Virus record (IMG/VR): IMGVR_UViG_3300023084_000017
Coordinates: 1-64,000 of that record
From: a virus
Direction: 5' to 3' (one strand)
Length of the DNA: 64,000 nt
The notes beneath the pieces are model-generated. The model was given only the letters and a program-made list of their open reading frames with translations. It searched no databases and was not told the origin of the DNA. This document shows, piece after piece, positions 51,644 through 59,431 of the stretch. A program made the position numbers and the translations under genes. Each line of letters starts with the position of its first letter. Positions within the stretch are counted from its first letter, which is position 1.

Positions 51644-51982
51644 ATGTTGTATGCTGATAAAAAGATTGTGAAATTATTCACTTATGTCTATTACACACAA
51701 GCAAAGTATTGGTACTTTAGATACAGATGTAATAACATTTATAATAATTTTCTGGCTGATTACTTTCCAAATTTCTGGAGAGCAGAAAGAAGATATCTTA
51801 AAGGCATAGTTTATCGTTACCGATTACACAAAAAACTTGGTGTATGGTTTAGACCAATCGTAAAAAATAAAAGAAGTGATGTCTTATTTCACAATGTCAA
51901 TGTGTATCTAAGTATGTGGGAGTATTACTCTGGTAAAAAATACTACCTCAGTCGTTATCTTAAGAAAGCTATAACTTCCTAA
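51644..51982 (+). CDS. Basic tyrosine-rich protein
   Basis: 112 residues, strongly basic and aromatic: LFTYVYYTQAKYWYFRYRCN, YFPNFWRAERRYLKGIVYRY. Likely nucleic-acid binding; AAGGGG upstream of ATG. No family recognised. Confidence 0.5.
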   Translation: MLYADKKIVKLFTYVYYTQAKYWYFRYRCNNIYNNFLADYFPNFWRAERRYLKGIVYRYRLHKKLGVWFRPIVKNKRSDVLFHNVNVYLSMWEYYSGKKYYLSRYLKKAITS

Positions 51983-52060
51983 CGTTAGTCGCCATAAAAG
52001 GTAACAACACCTACCTCAGTTTTTCTATCAATCTATGAGGACAACTAACGCTAGGAACTT
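51973..52060. repeat. Imperfect inverted repeat between convergent genes
   Basis: 17-base arms 51973-51989 (contains TTCCTAACGTTAGT) and 52044-52060 (contains ACTAACGCTAGGAA), two mismatches, enclosing 54 bases that include GGTAACAACACC. Spans the junction where plus- and minus-strand operons converge; possible bidirectional terminator. Confidence 0.55.
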
Positions 52061-52682
52061 ACAACATCTCTATTTGTAATTGTTGAGCAATCCATAAAGC
52101 TATTTCATCTTTTTCTTTTCCTACTTGTGACTGAACCATCAATGCCCATTGGTCATAAGCATCTTGTGAAACTTTTAACTTATACTTACCTACCTTTATC
52201 GTTACATCTTCTTTCTCTTGTGTAATAGGTTCTTCCATCGTCTTTAAAATATCATCCATATCATCTAAATCCCAACCTGTTCCATCTAAAGAACCTGTTT
52301 CTTGCAGTATGTTGTGTAATGATTCCAGAAGAAGGTCATCATTCCAACCACCTAGTTCTGTTAATCTATTATCGGCAATGAGATATGCCTCTGCTTCTCC
52401 GTCATTTTCCATATCTATTTCATGGCATGGCACTAACCATGTTTCATTATCTACAAATATGTTCTTTGGTGCGTCATAGTTACCTTCTTTCAAGGTCTTT
52501 AATGCTTTGATTCTTCCATGACCTGCAAGTAATTTATTTGTTTTTTTATCTATTAATACTGGTTGTGTGTAACCAAATCTAATCATTGACTCTGTTAAAG
52601 TTCCAATGTCGTGGTCTTTAGCATTCCTATCTGCCTCTTGTACTTCGTATATATCTACGTACTTATACCACTTCTTATCCAT
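52059..52682 (-). CDS. ParB N-terminal-fold protein
   Basis: 207 residues. Residues 5-110 match the ParB/sulfiredoxin-like fold: VDIYEVQEADRNAKDHDIGT, SMIRFGYTQPVLIDKKTNKL, LAGHGRIKALKTL (the GHGR-type motif) and EAEAYLIADNRLTELGGW. In phages such domains often accompany DNA methyltransferases; none is adjacent. The C-terminal 60 residues are unassigned. May bind or nick DNA. Confidence 0.75.
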   Translation of the reverse strand: MDKKWYKYVDIYEVQEADRNAKDHDIGTLTESMIRFGYTQPVLIDKKTNKLLAGHGRIKALKTLKEGNYDAPKNIFVDNETWLVPCHEIDMENDGEAEAYLIADNRLTELGGWNDDLLLESLHNILQETGSLDGTGWDLDDMDDILKTMEEPITQEKEDVTIKVGKYKLKVSQDAYDQWALMVQSQVGKEKDEIALWIAQQLQIEML

Positions 52683-52906
52683 TACTCTTCTTCAACTCCT
52701 GCACTTAACTCCATTTGTTTTTGGCGTAACTTCTTAATACTACTTTCTAAAGACATAAGTTGTTGTTGCCAAACTAAATGTTGGTCTTGTTGTTGAAACT
52801 TAGATGGCTCAATCAATGTCATAGCAAAGTGATTACCTTCTAATTCTTTCAACTGTTTAGAAACAATTGTTGCCTTGTCTCTTTCTGATATATAAATATA
52901 ATCCAT
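52682..52906 (-). CDS. Small coiled-coil protein
   Basis: 74 residues: KQLKELEGNHFAMTLIEPSK then LMSLESSIKKLRQKQMELSA. Shares the LExxHFA signature and length with the tail-region protein at 10894-11163. Overlaps neighbours by one base on each side. Confidence 0.58.
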   Translation of the reverse strand: MDYIYISERDKATIVSKQLKELEGNHFAMTLIEPSKFQQQDQHLVWQQQLMSLESSIKKLRQKQMELSAGVEEE

Positions 52907-52992
52907 TACTCCTCCTCACATGCGCACTTATAAGTATCACACCAACTACACCATACATTAATTGATGCATAATCAAGTTGATATTTAGCCAT
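52906..52992 (-). CDS. Mini zinc-knuckle peptide
   Basis: 28 residues: MAKYQLDYASINVWCSWCDT then YKCACEEE. C-x2-C followed by C-x-C suggests one metal site. TAATG overlap with the next gene; EEE tail encodes its ribosome site. Overlaps the upstream gene end by 8 bases. Confidence 0.48.
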   Translation of the reverse strand: MAKYQLDYASINVWCSWCDTYKCACEEE

Positions 52993-53161
52993 CTTCTCTG
53001 AATACATTTGGTGCAATCCTCCTAAGTACTTCCATATCTTTTTTTAATTCTAATTGTTGTTGCATTTTTTCATTAGCTTGTTGTTTAAGTTTTCTGTCAT
53101 ACCAAAACAAAAATATTTTATCGTCTATCTTACTGTAAAGTTTTATTATGTAATCAAACAT
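52985..53161 (-). CDS. Small basic helical protein
   Basis: 58 residues from MFDYIIKLYSKIDDKIFLFW; this start follows AGGGAG and overlaps the previous stop by 8 bases. Then KQQANEKMQQQLELKKDMEV, a coiled coil. Unknown. Confidence 0.5.
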   Translation of the reverse strand: MFDYIIKLYSKIDDKIFLFWYDRKLKQQANEKMQQQLELKKDMEVLRRIAPNVFREDG

Positions 53162-53501
53162 CTTTGACTCCCTTAAAAACATATTTGTATTGTGGTGATT
53201 GATGGTTGTGTAATGGTTCATCACAACGCTCTTTATCAATTACCCAATCATATTCGTGTCTTAAGGTCCATATCAATGCACCAAATCTTGGTATGTAATG
53301 TTCCATAAAGTCAGAATGACACACATCTCTTTGTGTATAAAACAACTTCATTACTTTATCCATTTGTGTAACAGGTTCTATAGGGACGTTAGTTGGCTCA
53401 CTGAGGAAGAAAGTTTTTTGGGCGTAAGATTCCTCTTCCTCAGTAATACCATCATCAGCCCACTCTGTTAAAAAGTTACTAACTTCATACTGAGTAGACA
53501 T
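53154..53501 (-). CDS. Winged-helix-like protein
   Basis: 115 residues. Residues 45-110: MDKVMKLFYTQRDVCHSDFM, EHYIPRFGALIWTLRHEYDW, VIDKERCDEPLHNHQ then YKYVF. This layout resembles small phage winged-helix proteins of the recombination/replication region. Located downstream of SSB. Confidence 0.58.
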   Translation of the reverse strand: MSTQYEVSNFLTEWADDGITEEEESYAQKTFFLSEPTNVPIEPVTQMDKVMKLFYTQRDVCHSDFMEHYIPRFGALIWTLRHEYDWVIDKERCDEPLHNHQSPQYKYVFKGVKDV

Positions 53502-53509
53502 AATTCTCC

Positions 53510-53986
53510 TTAGAACGGTGCTTCGTTCTCTCCGTAGTCAGTTCTTGCTACGGGTTCTGGTTGTTTCTCCACCGCACCTAAAACTTCTTTAGCGCCATCG
53601 ATTCCGCTTTTATATGTGTTAGATTCTTGAACAGAGCCATCACCTTGATATCTCACGCCACCTACTGTTTGCCAATCCAAAAGAACTGCAACTGTATCAG
53701 CAGTGATAACCATTTGAGTTTTCTCGTTACCATCTTGACCAGTCCATTTTTCTTCTGTTAATCTACCTTTAACATCAACACGCATTGTGTTTTTATCATC
53801 GGGCCATGAAGCCATTAAGTTCTCACCTAAAGCACCCCACATCTTTACAGTTACCCACATATCATCTTTATCACCATATGTTTTTATAACCATTCTTGTT
53901 GAAGTAATCGACTTGCCTGTGCCTGTCATTCTTACTTCTGGTTTTGTCATATTGCCTTGCAATAACACTTGATTATTACTTGCCAT
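53510..53986 (-). CDS. ssb: Single-stranded DNA-binding protein
   Basis: 158 residues. OB-fold pattern: NNQVLLQGNMTKPEVRMTG, STRMVIKTYG, WVTVKMWGALGENL, MRVDVKGRLTEEKWTGQDGN, QMVITADTVAVLLDW. Flexible tail ending ENEAPF, close to the acidic SSB tip. Protects ssDNA during phage replication. Overlaps the upstream gene stop by 11 bases. Confidence 0.85.
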   Translation of the reverse strand: MASNNQVLLQGNMTKPEVRMTGTGKSITSTRMVIKTYGDKDDMWVTVKMWGALGENLMASWPDDKNTMRVDVKGRLTEEKWTGQDGNEKTQMVITADTVAVLLDWQTVGGVRYQGDGSVQESNTYKSGIDGAKEVLGAVEKQPEPVARTDYGENEAPF

Positions 53987-54524
53987 TACTACTCTCCCTC
54001 GTATTTTTTAATTGTTCCAACGGCTTATGTATTGGAAACCACTCTAGAAATTTTGGCTTAGCTGATTCCCATGGTTCATCTAAATCCCATCGACTAGAGT
54101 CCTCATGTTTTTCTGCTTTTCCATTTTTAAATCGTGTAATCATTTTATCATAAACTGCATGTGCAAAACTATCGTATCCATTTAATTCAAGATACTCTAT
54201 TAAACCACCTGCATTTTTTTGAAAGTAATCAGTACCACTGGGTAATTGATTATGTGATTCAGCTTCTTCTTCAAATCTTTTCCATGTCTCGTGACACACT
54301 TGAAAGAACTTAGGTAAAGAAAAAAATTCTGAACTACTTTTATAGTATAAGAATAATGAATCCCAAATAACTTTTTTTGGAATTAGTTTGTAGTCATCAA
54401 AGATAGAAACTACTTCGTCATCTGACCAGTTAACAGGCCAACGAGTGTTTATCCATTGTACTATTGCAACCCAGTCTTGTTTGGTAATTGTTTCGTTTAA
54501 CTCATTTGTATTACTATCACTCAC
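53976..54524 (-). CDS. Hypothetical replication-region protein
   Basis: 182 residues, helical, aromatic-rich: WVAIVQWINTRWPVNWSDDE, VVSIFDDYKLIPKKVIWDSL, FFSLPKFFQVCHETWKRFEE. C-terminus basic/acidic mixed. Could be a helicase-loader or DNA-interaction factor by position, but no motif proves it. Confidence 0.5.
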   Translation of the reverse strand: MSDSNTNELNETITKQDWVAIVQWINTRWPVNWSDDEVVSIFDDYKLIPKKVIWDSLFLYYKSSSEFFSLPKFFQVCHETWKRFEEEAESHNQLPSGTDYFQKNAGGLIEYLELNGYDSFAHAVYDKMITRFKNGKAEKHEDSSRWDLDEPWESAKPKFLEWFPIHKPLEQLKNTRESSNGK

Positions 54525-54560
54525 TGTATTCTCCTTTATAATTTATTGTAACTAACAAGC

Positions 54561-54597
54561 GTGGATATTTCACGTCCACTTTGTAGGAACAGTTCCT
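54561..54597 (-). other. Two hairpins in leader of the SSB gene group
   Basis: GTGGA/TCCAC stem with a 9-base loop (54561-54579) and perfect palindrome-like AGGAAC-A-GTTCCT (54585-54597), in the 86-base gap upstream of the 182-residue gene. Possibly mRNA leader structure or an operator. Confidence 0.45.
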
Positions 54598-54610
54598 TTT
54601 AATAGATTTA

Positions 54611-55093
54611 TTAAGCGACATTTGCACCACTCCTTATACAGTTAGCACATTTTTGTGTTCTTATATTTTTTAAACCACCACAGTCACATTGTTCAAATTT
54701 GTTTAGTAAATCATCTGCCCAAAGCTTTGTATCTTCTAACCCTAATAGATATGAGTCAACTAAATAGAACTCATCCCAACTAGGTCGATTTACTTCAGAA
54801 AAGTCTGTACCTAAATCAATCTGTTTTTGTCTGATATCAGCTCTTATGTCTTCACTTAAATTATAGTCATCGATATCACGACAATCTCTGTGGTGTTGCT
54901 CTAAGCTTTCAGCTGAACAATCTAAAATATACTCAAACCACATGTAGTCTTCGTAATCTTCTTGTGGAACTGCCCAATTGCAATTGGTGTGCAGTAGTCT
55001 AAGTTGTTTTATATAAAACATTCTGAATACTGTATCAAATTTTTCTTTGATTAAAGCAGTAGCATAATGTTCAGTGTTCCAATTAGGTATCAT
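54611..55093 (-). CDS. PxWN-family protein with zinc ribbon
   Basis: 160 residues: MIPNWNTEHYATALIKEKFD, WAVPQEDYEDYMWFEYILD, HHRDCRDIDDYNLSEDIRAD, C-terminal CDCGG...CANC zinc ribbon. Shares the N-terminal P-x-W-N with three proteins of the amidoligase operon, though on the opposite strand. Overlaps the upstream stop by one base. Confidence 0.55.
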   Translation of the reverse strand: MIPNWNTEHYATALIKEKFDTVFRMFYIKQLRLLHTNCNWAVPQEDYEDYMWFEYILDCSAESLEQHHRDCRDIDDYNLSEDIRADIRQKQIDLGTDFSEVNRPSWDEFYLVDSYLLGLEDTKLWADDLLNKFEQCDCGGLKNIRTQKCANCIRSGANVA

Positions 55094-55401
55094 TACTTAA
55101 TCTCCAGTATCTCTTTCGTATCTAATTCATTAAAGATAGACTCAGCAACTATATAGTCATAAAAGCTAAGGCCTGCATCTATAAATCTTTTTCTACTAAA
55201 TCTTTTAGTATCTTTTTCTGCATATCTTTGAATGTTAAAAAACAATTCTGCGCTTTTAGTTAATAATTTTTCGATACTATCTCTATCAAGTTCACAAGCA
55301 ACACCTGTCAACGCCATGTGTAATGACGCTGACCTGGTGCCACCATTTGAATGCACATTATTGTTATCAATATATTTTTGTAAAAGTTCTATACAGTTCA
55401 T
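55093..55401 (-). CDS. Hypothetical protein
   Basis: 102 residues: NCIELLQKYIDNNNVHSNGG, GVACELDRDSIEKLLTKSAE, RYAEKDTKRFSRKRFIDAGL. Helical. Overlaps DUF932 gene by 4 bases. No family recognised. Confidence 0.52.
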   Translation of the reverse strand: MNCIELLQKYIDNNNVHSNGGTRSASLHMALTGVACELDRDSIEKLLTKSAELFFNIQRYAEKDTKRFSRKRFIDAGLSFYDYIVAESIFNELDTKEILEIK

Positions 55402-56372
55402 TGTGTTACCAACCTACTGTAAACTTTATCAGTCAATGGACTCTGACTACCCTTGATAGTCCTCATCGCTATGACTTCCTCCCTTTTATATTTTCTAACT
55501 GGTGCATACCATTGTTCGTATTCACTATAAGCGTTCAACAAAGCCCATGCTGATTTATCGTGTTCTGAAAACTCTGGGTTTAAAAACCTTTGTGTAATAG
55601 CAAATCTTGCTTGCTCACGATTCTGAACTTGTGAAGCATTTGTTTTATCTTCATTAAGTTCTACTGTGGGAACCATGCTATCTAAGATTTCATAGAATGA
55701 ATCTTTAGTTACTTGTTGTTCAATTAGTTTTTCCATTTCTTCTTGGAATGAATCAACATATTTGTAGTTTATTTCTAATAACTTTCTAGCTTGGTCAATC
55801 TTTGAATGCACATTGTTAGTGTGTCTGAAACCAAAGCTTGTTGCGTTATCTTTTAGAGCTAGTGCTAATGTATTAGAACATACAACTCTAATAGGTGTAG
55901 TCATCCCTTTTATAGCAGTACTACCATCATGACTGTTTGTTAATAGCAAGTAAGGAATTGTTTTGTCTTCACCAACAACAATATCTTTACCTAAATTAAT
56001 TAACATCCATACAATCTTTCCACCATACAAACTTCCTGCTGTTTCATACTTAGCCTCACTGTCGTCTAGTACTGTGTCTAAGAAATCAAAACATTCTATA
56101 TTCTGTATTGGTGTGTAACGATTACCCACAACGCCAAGAACTCTATCATCAGAATTTCTAACGGTTGCATAATGGTCTGGAACATCAATAAGACTTGATA
56201 CATCTGTATTGTTGTCTTCTTGAAATGTTGCTAGTTCTCTTAGGCTTACTGTCCAATCAAGACCTGCTTTTACTATTGCTTCAGAAGAAGTTAAAGCTCC
56301 TTCAGTTACATTACCTATTCTGTGCCATGGAATTTCCCTAGCACTAAACATTGTTTCTACTTCTGCGGGCAT
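55398..56372 (-). CDS. DUF932 protein
   Basis: 324 residues. Typical DUF932/TIGR03299 phage-plasmid features: MFSAREIPWHRIGNVTEGAL, YATVRNSDDRVLGVVGNRYT, FLDTVLDDSEAKYETAGSLY, PIRVVCSNTLALAL. Proteins of this family are widespread in phages and plasmids; the function is unproven, possibly ssDNA- or recombination-related. Middle of the minus-strand early operon. Confidence 0.85.
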   Translation of the reverse strand: MPAEVETMFSAREIPWHRIGNVTEGALTSSEAIVKAGLDWTVSLRELATFQEDNNTDVSSLIDVPDHYATVRNSDDRVLGVVGNRYTPIQNIECFDFLDTVLDDSEAKYETAGSLYGGKIVWMLINLGKDIVVGEDKTIPYLLLTNSHDGSTAIKGMTTPIRVVCSNTLALALKDNATSFGFRHTNNVHSKIDQARKLLEINYKYVDSFQEEMEKLIEQQVTKDSFYEILDSMVPTVELNEDKTNASQVQNREQARFAITQRFLNPEFSEHDKSAWALLNAYSEYEQWYAPVRKYKREEVIAMRTIKGSQSPLTDKVYSRLVTQ

Positions 56373-56626
56373 TACTTACCTTCTTTCTCGTGTTCTATTA
56401 TTTCTTTCATCCAACTAAGTGCTTCTATCCAACCGAAATATAATGGCAATACTTTTGTATTGTTATCTAAGTCTCCATAAGATATTTCCTCTGCCATAAG
56501 CTTTAGTTTTTTAATAGGCGTTTCTCTACTCACACCTGTGTTGTGTTCCATCAACTCTCTCACTTCCCAATCTTGTTTCTCTAAATCAACGATGAGATTG
56601 TTGAGAGTTTTATTTATTTTTGTCAT
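56372..56626 (-). CDS. Hypothetical protein
   Basis: 84 residues from MTKINKTLNNLIVDLEKQDW (start after GGAG; overlaps the upstream gene by 17 bases). Then EISYGDLDNNTKVLPLYFGW and EIIEHEKEGK. Helical. Unknown. Confidence 0.52.
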   Translation of the reverse strand: MTKINKTLNNLIVDLEKQDWEVRELMEHNTGVSRETPIKKLKLMAEEISYGDLDNNTKVLPLYFGWIEALSWMKEIIEHEKEGK

Positions 56627-57176
56627 ATAAATCTTTCTCCTCCCCATTTTCCAGTGCTTGCAAATACTTTGGTGCTTTGCTCTCTGGAAGAATAGTTACA
56701 TTGTTGTTTGTTACTTCTTTATAAAACAAAGACTCGACAATTGTGTTTGGGTCTTGGCCTCTTTCAGTAGCTACTGCTTTTATACCAGTCAGTCTGAACT
56801 CTGGTCGAACAACTGCTCTCCAGTCTTCTCCCAAATAGTCAAGAACTTTTTCCTTATCGTAAGGCTTGTAAGTAGTACTAGGCCTGCCGACAATAACTTT
56901 TTCATTAATCTTGATAGCTTTTCCTTCATATCTTTCTCCTAATTCAATTGTCATTCTCTCTTTTATTTTTCTCCCTGCTGTAATAACATCCTCTATTTTC
57001 CTCATAAGAGTCATAAATTCTGCTATGTCCTCTGGAAATTCTATATCCATAACGTCAGATTCTTCTATGTTTGAGTCATCATTGTTATAAGTTAGTTCAA
57101 GATTCTTTGCTGTAAACTTTACTCTATTTACAGCATCGTCTAGAATTTCATTGTAGGACGATTGGTTATTATCCAA
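56610..57176 (-). CDS. Hypothetical recombination-region protein
   Basis: 188 residues, TTG start. Acidic N-terminal half (DDSNIEESDVMDIEFPEDIA), middle RKIEDVITAGRKIKERMTIE, AIKINEKVIVGRPSTTYKPY, YLGEDWRAVVRPEFRLTGIK. No known motif; upstream of DUF932, so possibly a partner. Confidence 0.52.
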   Translation of the reverse strand: MDNNQSSYNEILDDAVNRVKFTAKNLELTYNNDDSNIEESDVMDIEFPEDIAEFMTLMRKIEDVITAGRKIKERMTIELGERYEGKAIKINEKVIVGRPSTTYKPYDKEKVLDYLGEDWRAVVRPEFRLTGIKAVATERGQDPNTIVESLFYKEVTNNNVTILPESKAPKYLQALENGEEKDLYDKNK

Positions 57177-57375
57177 TTGTATCCTCCTTGTTAGTACCCA
57201 ATGAAGAGAGACTTCGGTCTCTCTTCAACTCAATAGAAAAAGATTGTAATTTTTTATTGGATACATCTCCAGTCATTACATCTTCATCCATTGTAAAAGT
57301 TGTATGATATTTAAGTGTCCAGTCTTTCATACTGAATACATCTTTACTTTTCATATCTTTACGCTTTATTGCCAT
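57169..57375 (-). CDS. Small hypothetical protein
   Basis: 68 residues: MAIKRKDMKSKDVFSMKDWT, TFTMDEDVMTGDVSNKKLQS. First gene after an early promoter (57395-57426). A perfect 10-pair hairpin (57203-57226, loop TTCG on the plus strand) lies in its 3' end. Confidence 0.55.
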   Translation of the reverse strand: MAIKRKDMKSKDVFSMKDWTLKYHTTFTMDEDVMTGDVSNKKLQSFSIELKRDRSLSSLGTNKEDTIG

Positions 57376-57394
57376 AAATTTTTTCTCCTTCCCC

Positions 57395-57426
57395 TATTAG
57401 ACCTAAATAAATCTATAAAGGTTACA
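57395..57426 (-). promoter_or_regulatory. Phage early promoter (TGTAACC-N18-TCTAA)
   Basis: Minus strand TAACC 57424-57420, 18-base spacer, TCTAA 57401-57397, then ATAGGGGAAGGAG and the ATG at 57375. Leader about 15 bases. Confidence 0.72.
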
Positions 57427-57531
57427 TAAAATATTATCTTTTTCCTTTTACGTATTTGTAGAACCATCTAGTCCTCATTTCAATGACGTATGTGTAATCA
57501 ATAAGCTTCCACAGTAGCCTCCTAATTACTC

Positions 57532-57903
57532 TCATTCTTCCTGCTCACTACTGAAGGTCCACTCTTCTTTTGCGTTAAACTTAGACCATACATCCCACTG
57601 TTTCATTGTTTCATCTCCATATTTAACACTCCATACTTTATTCATATTTTTAATCTGCTCTTTAGATTGCTCATAATCTTTTCGACTATTGTTCCTACCA
57701 GTTGCATTAGCCCAATCAATTACGGTTTTAGTCTTCCATAATTTAGTTCTACCTTTATTGATAGAAGCATCTGGCTTTGGTAACACATACCTTTGTTGCC
57801 ATTGAGATACAGTAGAAGGTTTAACACCTAATACTTCTGCTATCTCATTAACTCCCAGTGGGTAATCCTCGAAAGAATATTCCTCTGCGTTTTGATTGCT
57901 CAT
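57532..57903 (-). CDS. HTH DNA-binding protein
   Basis: 123 residues from MSNQNAEEYSFEDYPLGVNE (start after GGAGGAA; a longer frame would overlap the zinc-finger gene heavily). LGVNEIAEVLGVKPSTVSQW then RYVLPKPDASINKGRTKLWK is a clear helix-turn-helix with wing (AlpA/MerR-like). Probable regulator of early genes. It overlaps the upstream zinc-finger gene by about 55 bases. Confidence 0.72.
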   Translation of the reverse strand: MSNQNAEEYSFEDYPLGVNEIAEVLGVKPSTVSQWQQRYVLPKPDASINKGRTKLWKTKTVIDWANATGRNNSRKDYEQSKEQIKNMNKVWSVKYGDETMKQWDVWSKFNAKEEWTFSSEQEE

Positions 57904-58987
57904 TATTTCCTCCAATATATATTTTGTAAAATTCTTCTGGACTCTTTTGATTGTATTTATCATACGAACAGTCCCATCTGTATTTATTAATAAATGATTG
58001 TGCATTATCAAATCTGCTACCGACTTCTTTAATACAGAACCTACAATAATCAGTGACATGTGGTCTGTGTTGTGGATAAGGTCTTACTAAGTAATAATCC
58101 CAATAATCAACAGTGGTACAGCCTTCTGTTTTACATTCTTTGTTTACAGCTAAATCAAAGTCTATAAATTTTTGTTTTCTTTTCTTGTTCGACATTTGAA
58201 ATCTTTCCATACATTGTCGACAGTTAGACTGAAGACCACCACTTTGACGTTTAGATAAATCAAAATATCTCCTATGCTTTACGACTTTACAAGCTGTACA
58301 TTTTTTTTCACTAGCAATTTTTGTTGGGTCGTATTCTTCTTTTCTTTTCTCATAGTAAGCACTCACTTGTGCAATACTACATTCTTTACAAGTTCTAGAA
58401 TATCCATGTCTTGTCTTTTCAGAATTATGAAAATCTGCAACTGGCAATGTTAATTTACATCTGTAACATTTTAAAGTTTCTGGATTGTCTAATTTATGTT
58501 CTCTTATTCTTATTGCTTCATCAAACATATCAGCAACTTTTTGATTCCTAATTTTCCAATACTGAACATAGTTCTCATTGACATCAACAAAAGCAAAAAT
58601 ACTCTTCATAGCAACGTAAGGTTTGTTAGCCAATATGTCTGTATACTCTTTTATCTTTTCAAAGTTTGGTGACTCACCATATGTAGAAATCATTCTATCC
58701 CTACCCATGTCTGTACCAAATGTTTTTTTATACAATATTCTTACGGCCTCTCTCGTTGTTTTGAAAACATCAGCCCAAGCTTGTATTGTATAATCGGGAT
58801 AGATTTCAATTAAGACTTTAAATGTATCTGCATCGGGTAATCTCTCATGTCTCATCTTGTGAATTGGACATATCATCATCTTCTTACTTAAAGATACTGA
58901 ATCATCGTGTATCATTTCACAATCAATATAAAAATATTTATATATTTCTTTTATTTGTTCGTCGTTAAATTGAGCCATTGCGGGCAT
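57848..58987 (-). CDS. Multi-zinc-finger DNA-binding protein
   Basis: 379 residues. Residues 40-110 include CPIHKMRH and an HTH-like DYTIQAWADVFKTTREAVRI. Residues 175-300 hold zinc pairs: CYRC...CKEC, CTAC...CRQC and CKTEGC...CRFC, the spacing seen before HNH nuclease domains. No HNH catalytic core is visible, so it may be a regulator or a degenerate homing-type protein. Driven by its own early promoter (59007-59038). Confidence 0.65.
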   Translation of the reverse strand: MPAMAQFNDEQIKEIYKYFYIDCEMIHDDSVSLSKKMMICPIHKMRHERLPDADTFKVLIEIYPDYTIQAWADVFKTTREAVRILYKKTFGTDMGRDRMISTYGESPNFEKIKEYTDILANKPYVAMKSIFAFVDVNENYVQYWKIRNQKVADMFDEAIRIREHKLDNPETLKCYRCKLTLPVADFHNSEKTRHGYSRTCKECSIAQVSAYYEKRKEEYDPTKIASEKKCTACKVVKHRRYFDLSKRQSGGLQSNCRQCMERFQMSNKKRKQKFIDFDLAVNKECKTEGCTTVDYWDYYLVRPYPQHRPHVTDYCRFCIKEVGSRFDNAQSFINKYRWDCSYDKYNQKSPEEFYKIYIGGNNEQSKRRGIFFRGLPTGS

Positions 58988-59006
58988 ATATTCCTCCTTT
59001 TTCCCC

Positions 59007-59038
59007 TATTAGACCTTAATGTTTTCAAAAAGGTTACA
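59007..59038 (-). promoter_or_regulatory. Phage early promoter (TGTAACC-N18-TCTAA)
   Basis: Minus strand TAACC 59036-59032, 18-base spacer, TCTAA 59013-59009, then ATAGGGGAAAAAGGAGG and the ATG at 58987. Nearly identical in its 3' part to the copy at 57395. Confidence 0.72.
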
Positions 59039-59144
59039 TAATAATTTTATGTACTTGTATAGATTAAACTGTATACCCCACCTTGTCAAGGATTTAAATT
59101 AAAAACCTTTCTTTTTTCTGTATGAGTATTAAAATAAGTATGAG

Positions 59145-59378
59145 ATGAGAGAACAACTTAATACTCTAAATGAAAGCTTTAGCTTTTACTTTAGTGACCA
59201 CAGGGTTGATGTAGAACCTAGCGTTGATGGTGTGCTTTACAATGCACACATCTACAGAGTTATGGGTGGTAATGATTACCCTCTTGACTTTGCTTACGTT
59301 GAGACAATTACATCAATAGCAATTGAGGAAGCTGGAGAAAAAGCTAGGCAATATATATTAAATAAATTAACTGTGTAA
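59145..59378 (+). CDS. Small hypothetical protein
   Basis: 77 residues: REQLNTLNESFSFYFSDHRV, IYRVMGGNDYPLDFAYVETI, AGEKARQYILNKLTV. Weak ribosome site; start chosen at the only in-frame ATG. In the divergent gap upstream, CCTTG-T-CAAGG (59081-59091) is a possible operator. Confidence 0.52.
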   Translation: MREQLNTLNESFSFYFSDHRVDVEPSVDGVLYNAHIYRVMGGNDYPLDFAYVETITSIAIEEAGEKARQYILNKLTV

Positions 59379-59405
59379 CCTTTTGTTTACTTAGTTGGTC
59401 TAAGT
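59374..59405 (+). promoter_or_regulatory. Phage early promoter (TGTAACC-N18-TCTAA)
   Basis: TAACC 59376-59380, 18-base spacer, TCTAA 59399-59403; followed by AGAAGGAG and the TTG start at 59432. The TAA of the preceding gene overlaps the element. Confidence 0.72.
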
Positions 59406-59431
59406 AGCAAAAGAACAGAAGGAGATTTATT

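Noticed and set aside
52059-52682. Partition (parABS) system
   Set aside because: Only a ParB-fold N-terminal domain is seen; no ParA gene or centromere-like repeats are nearby.
54585-54597. Second SOS-box candidate (GGAACAGTTCC)
   Set aside because: The half sites are separated by 1 base instead of the 4 needed for the LexA consensus.
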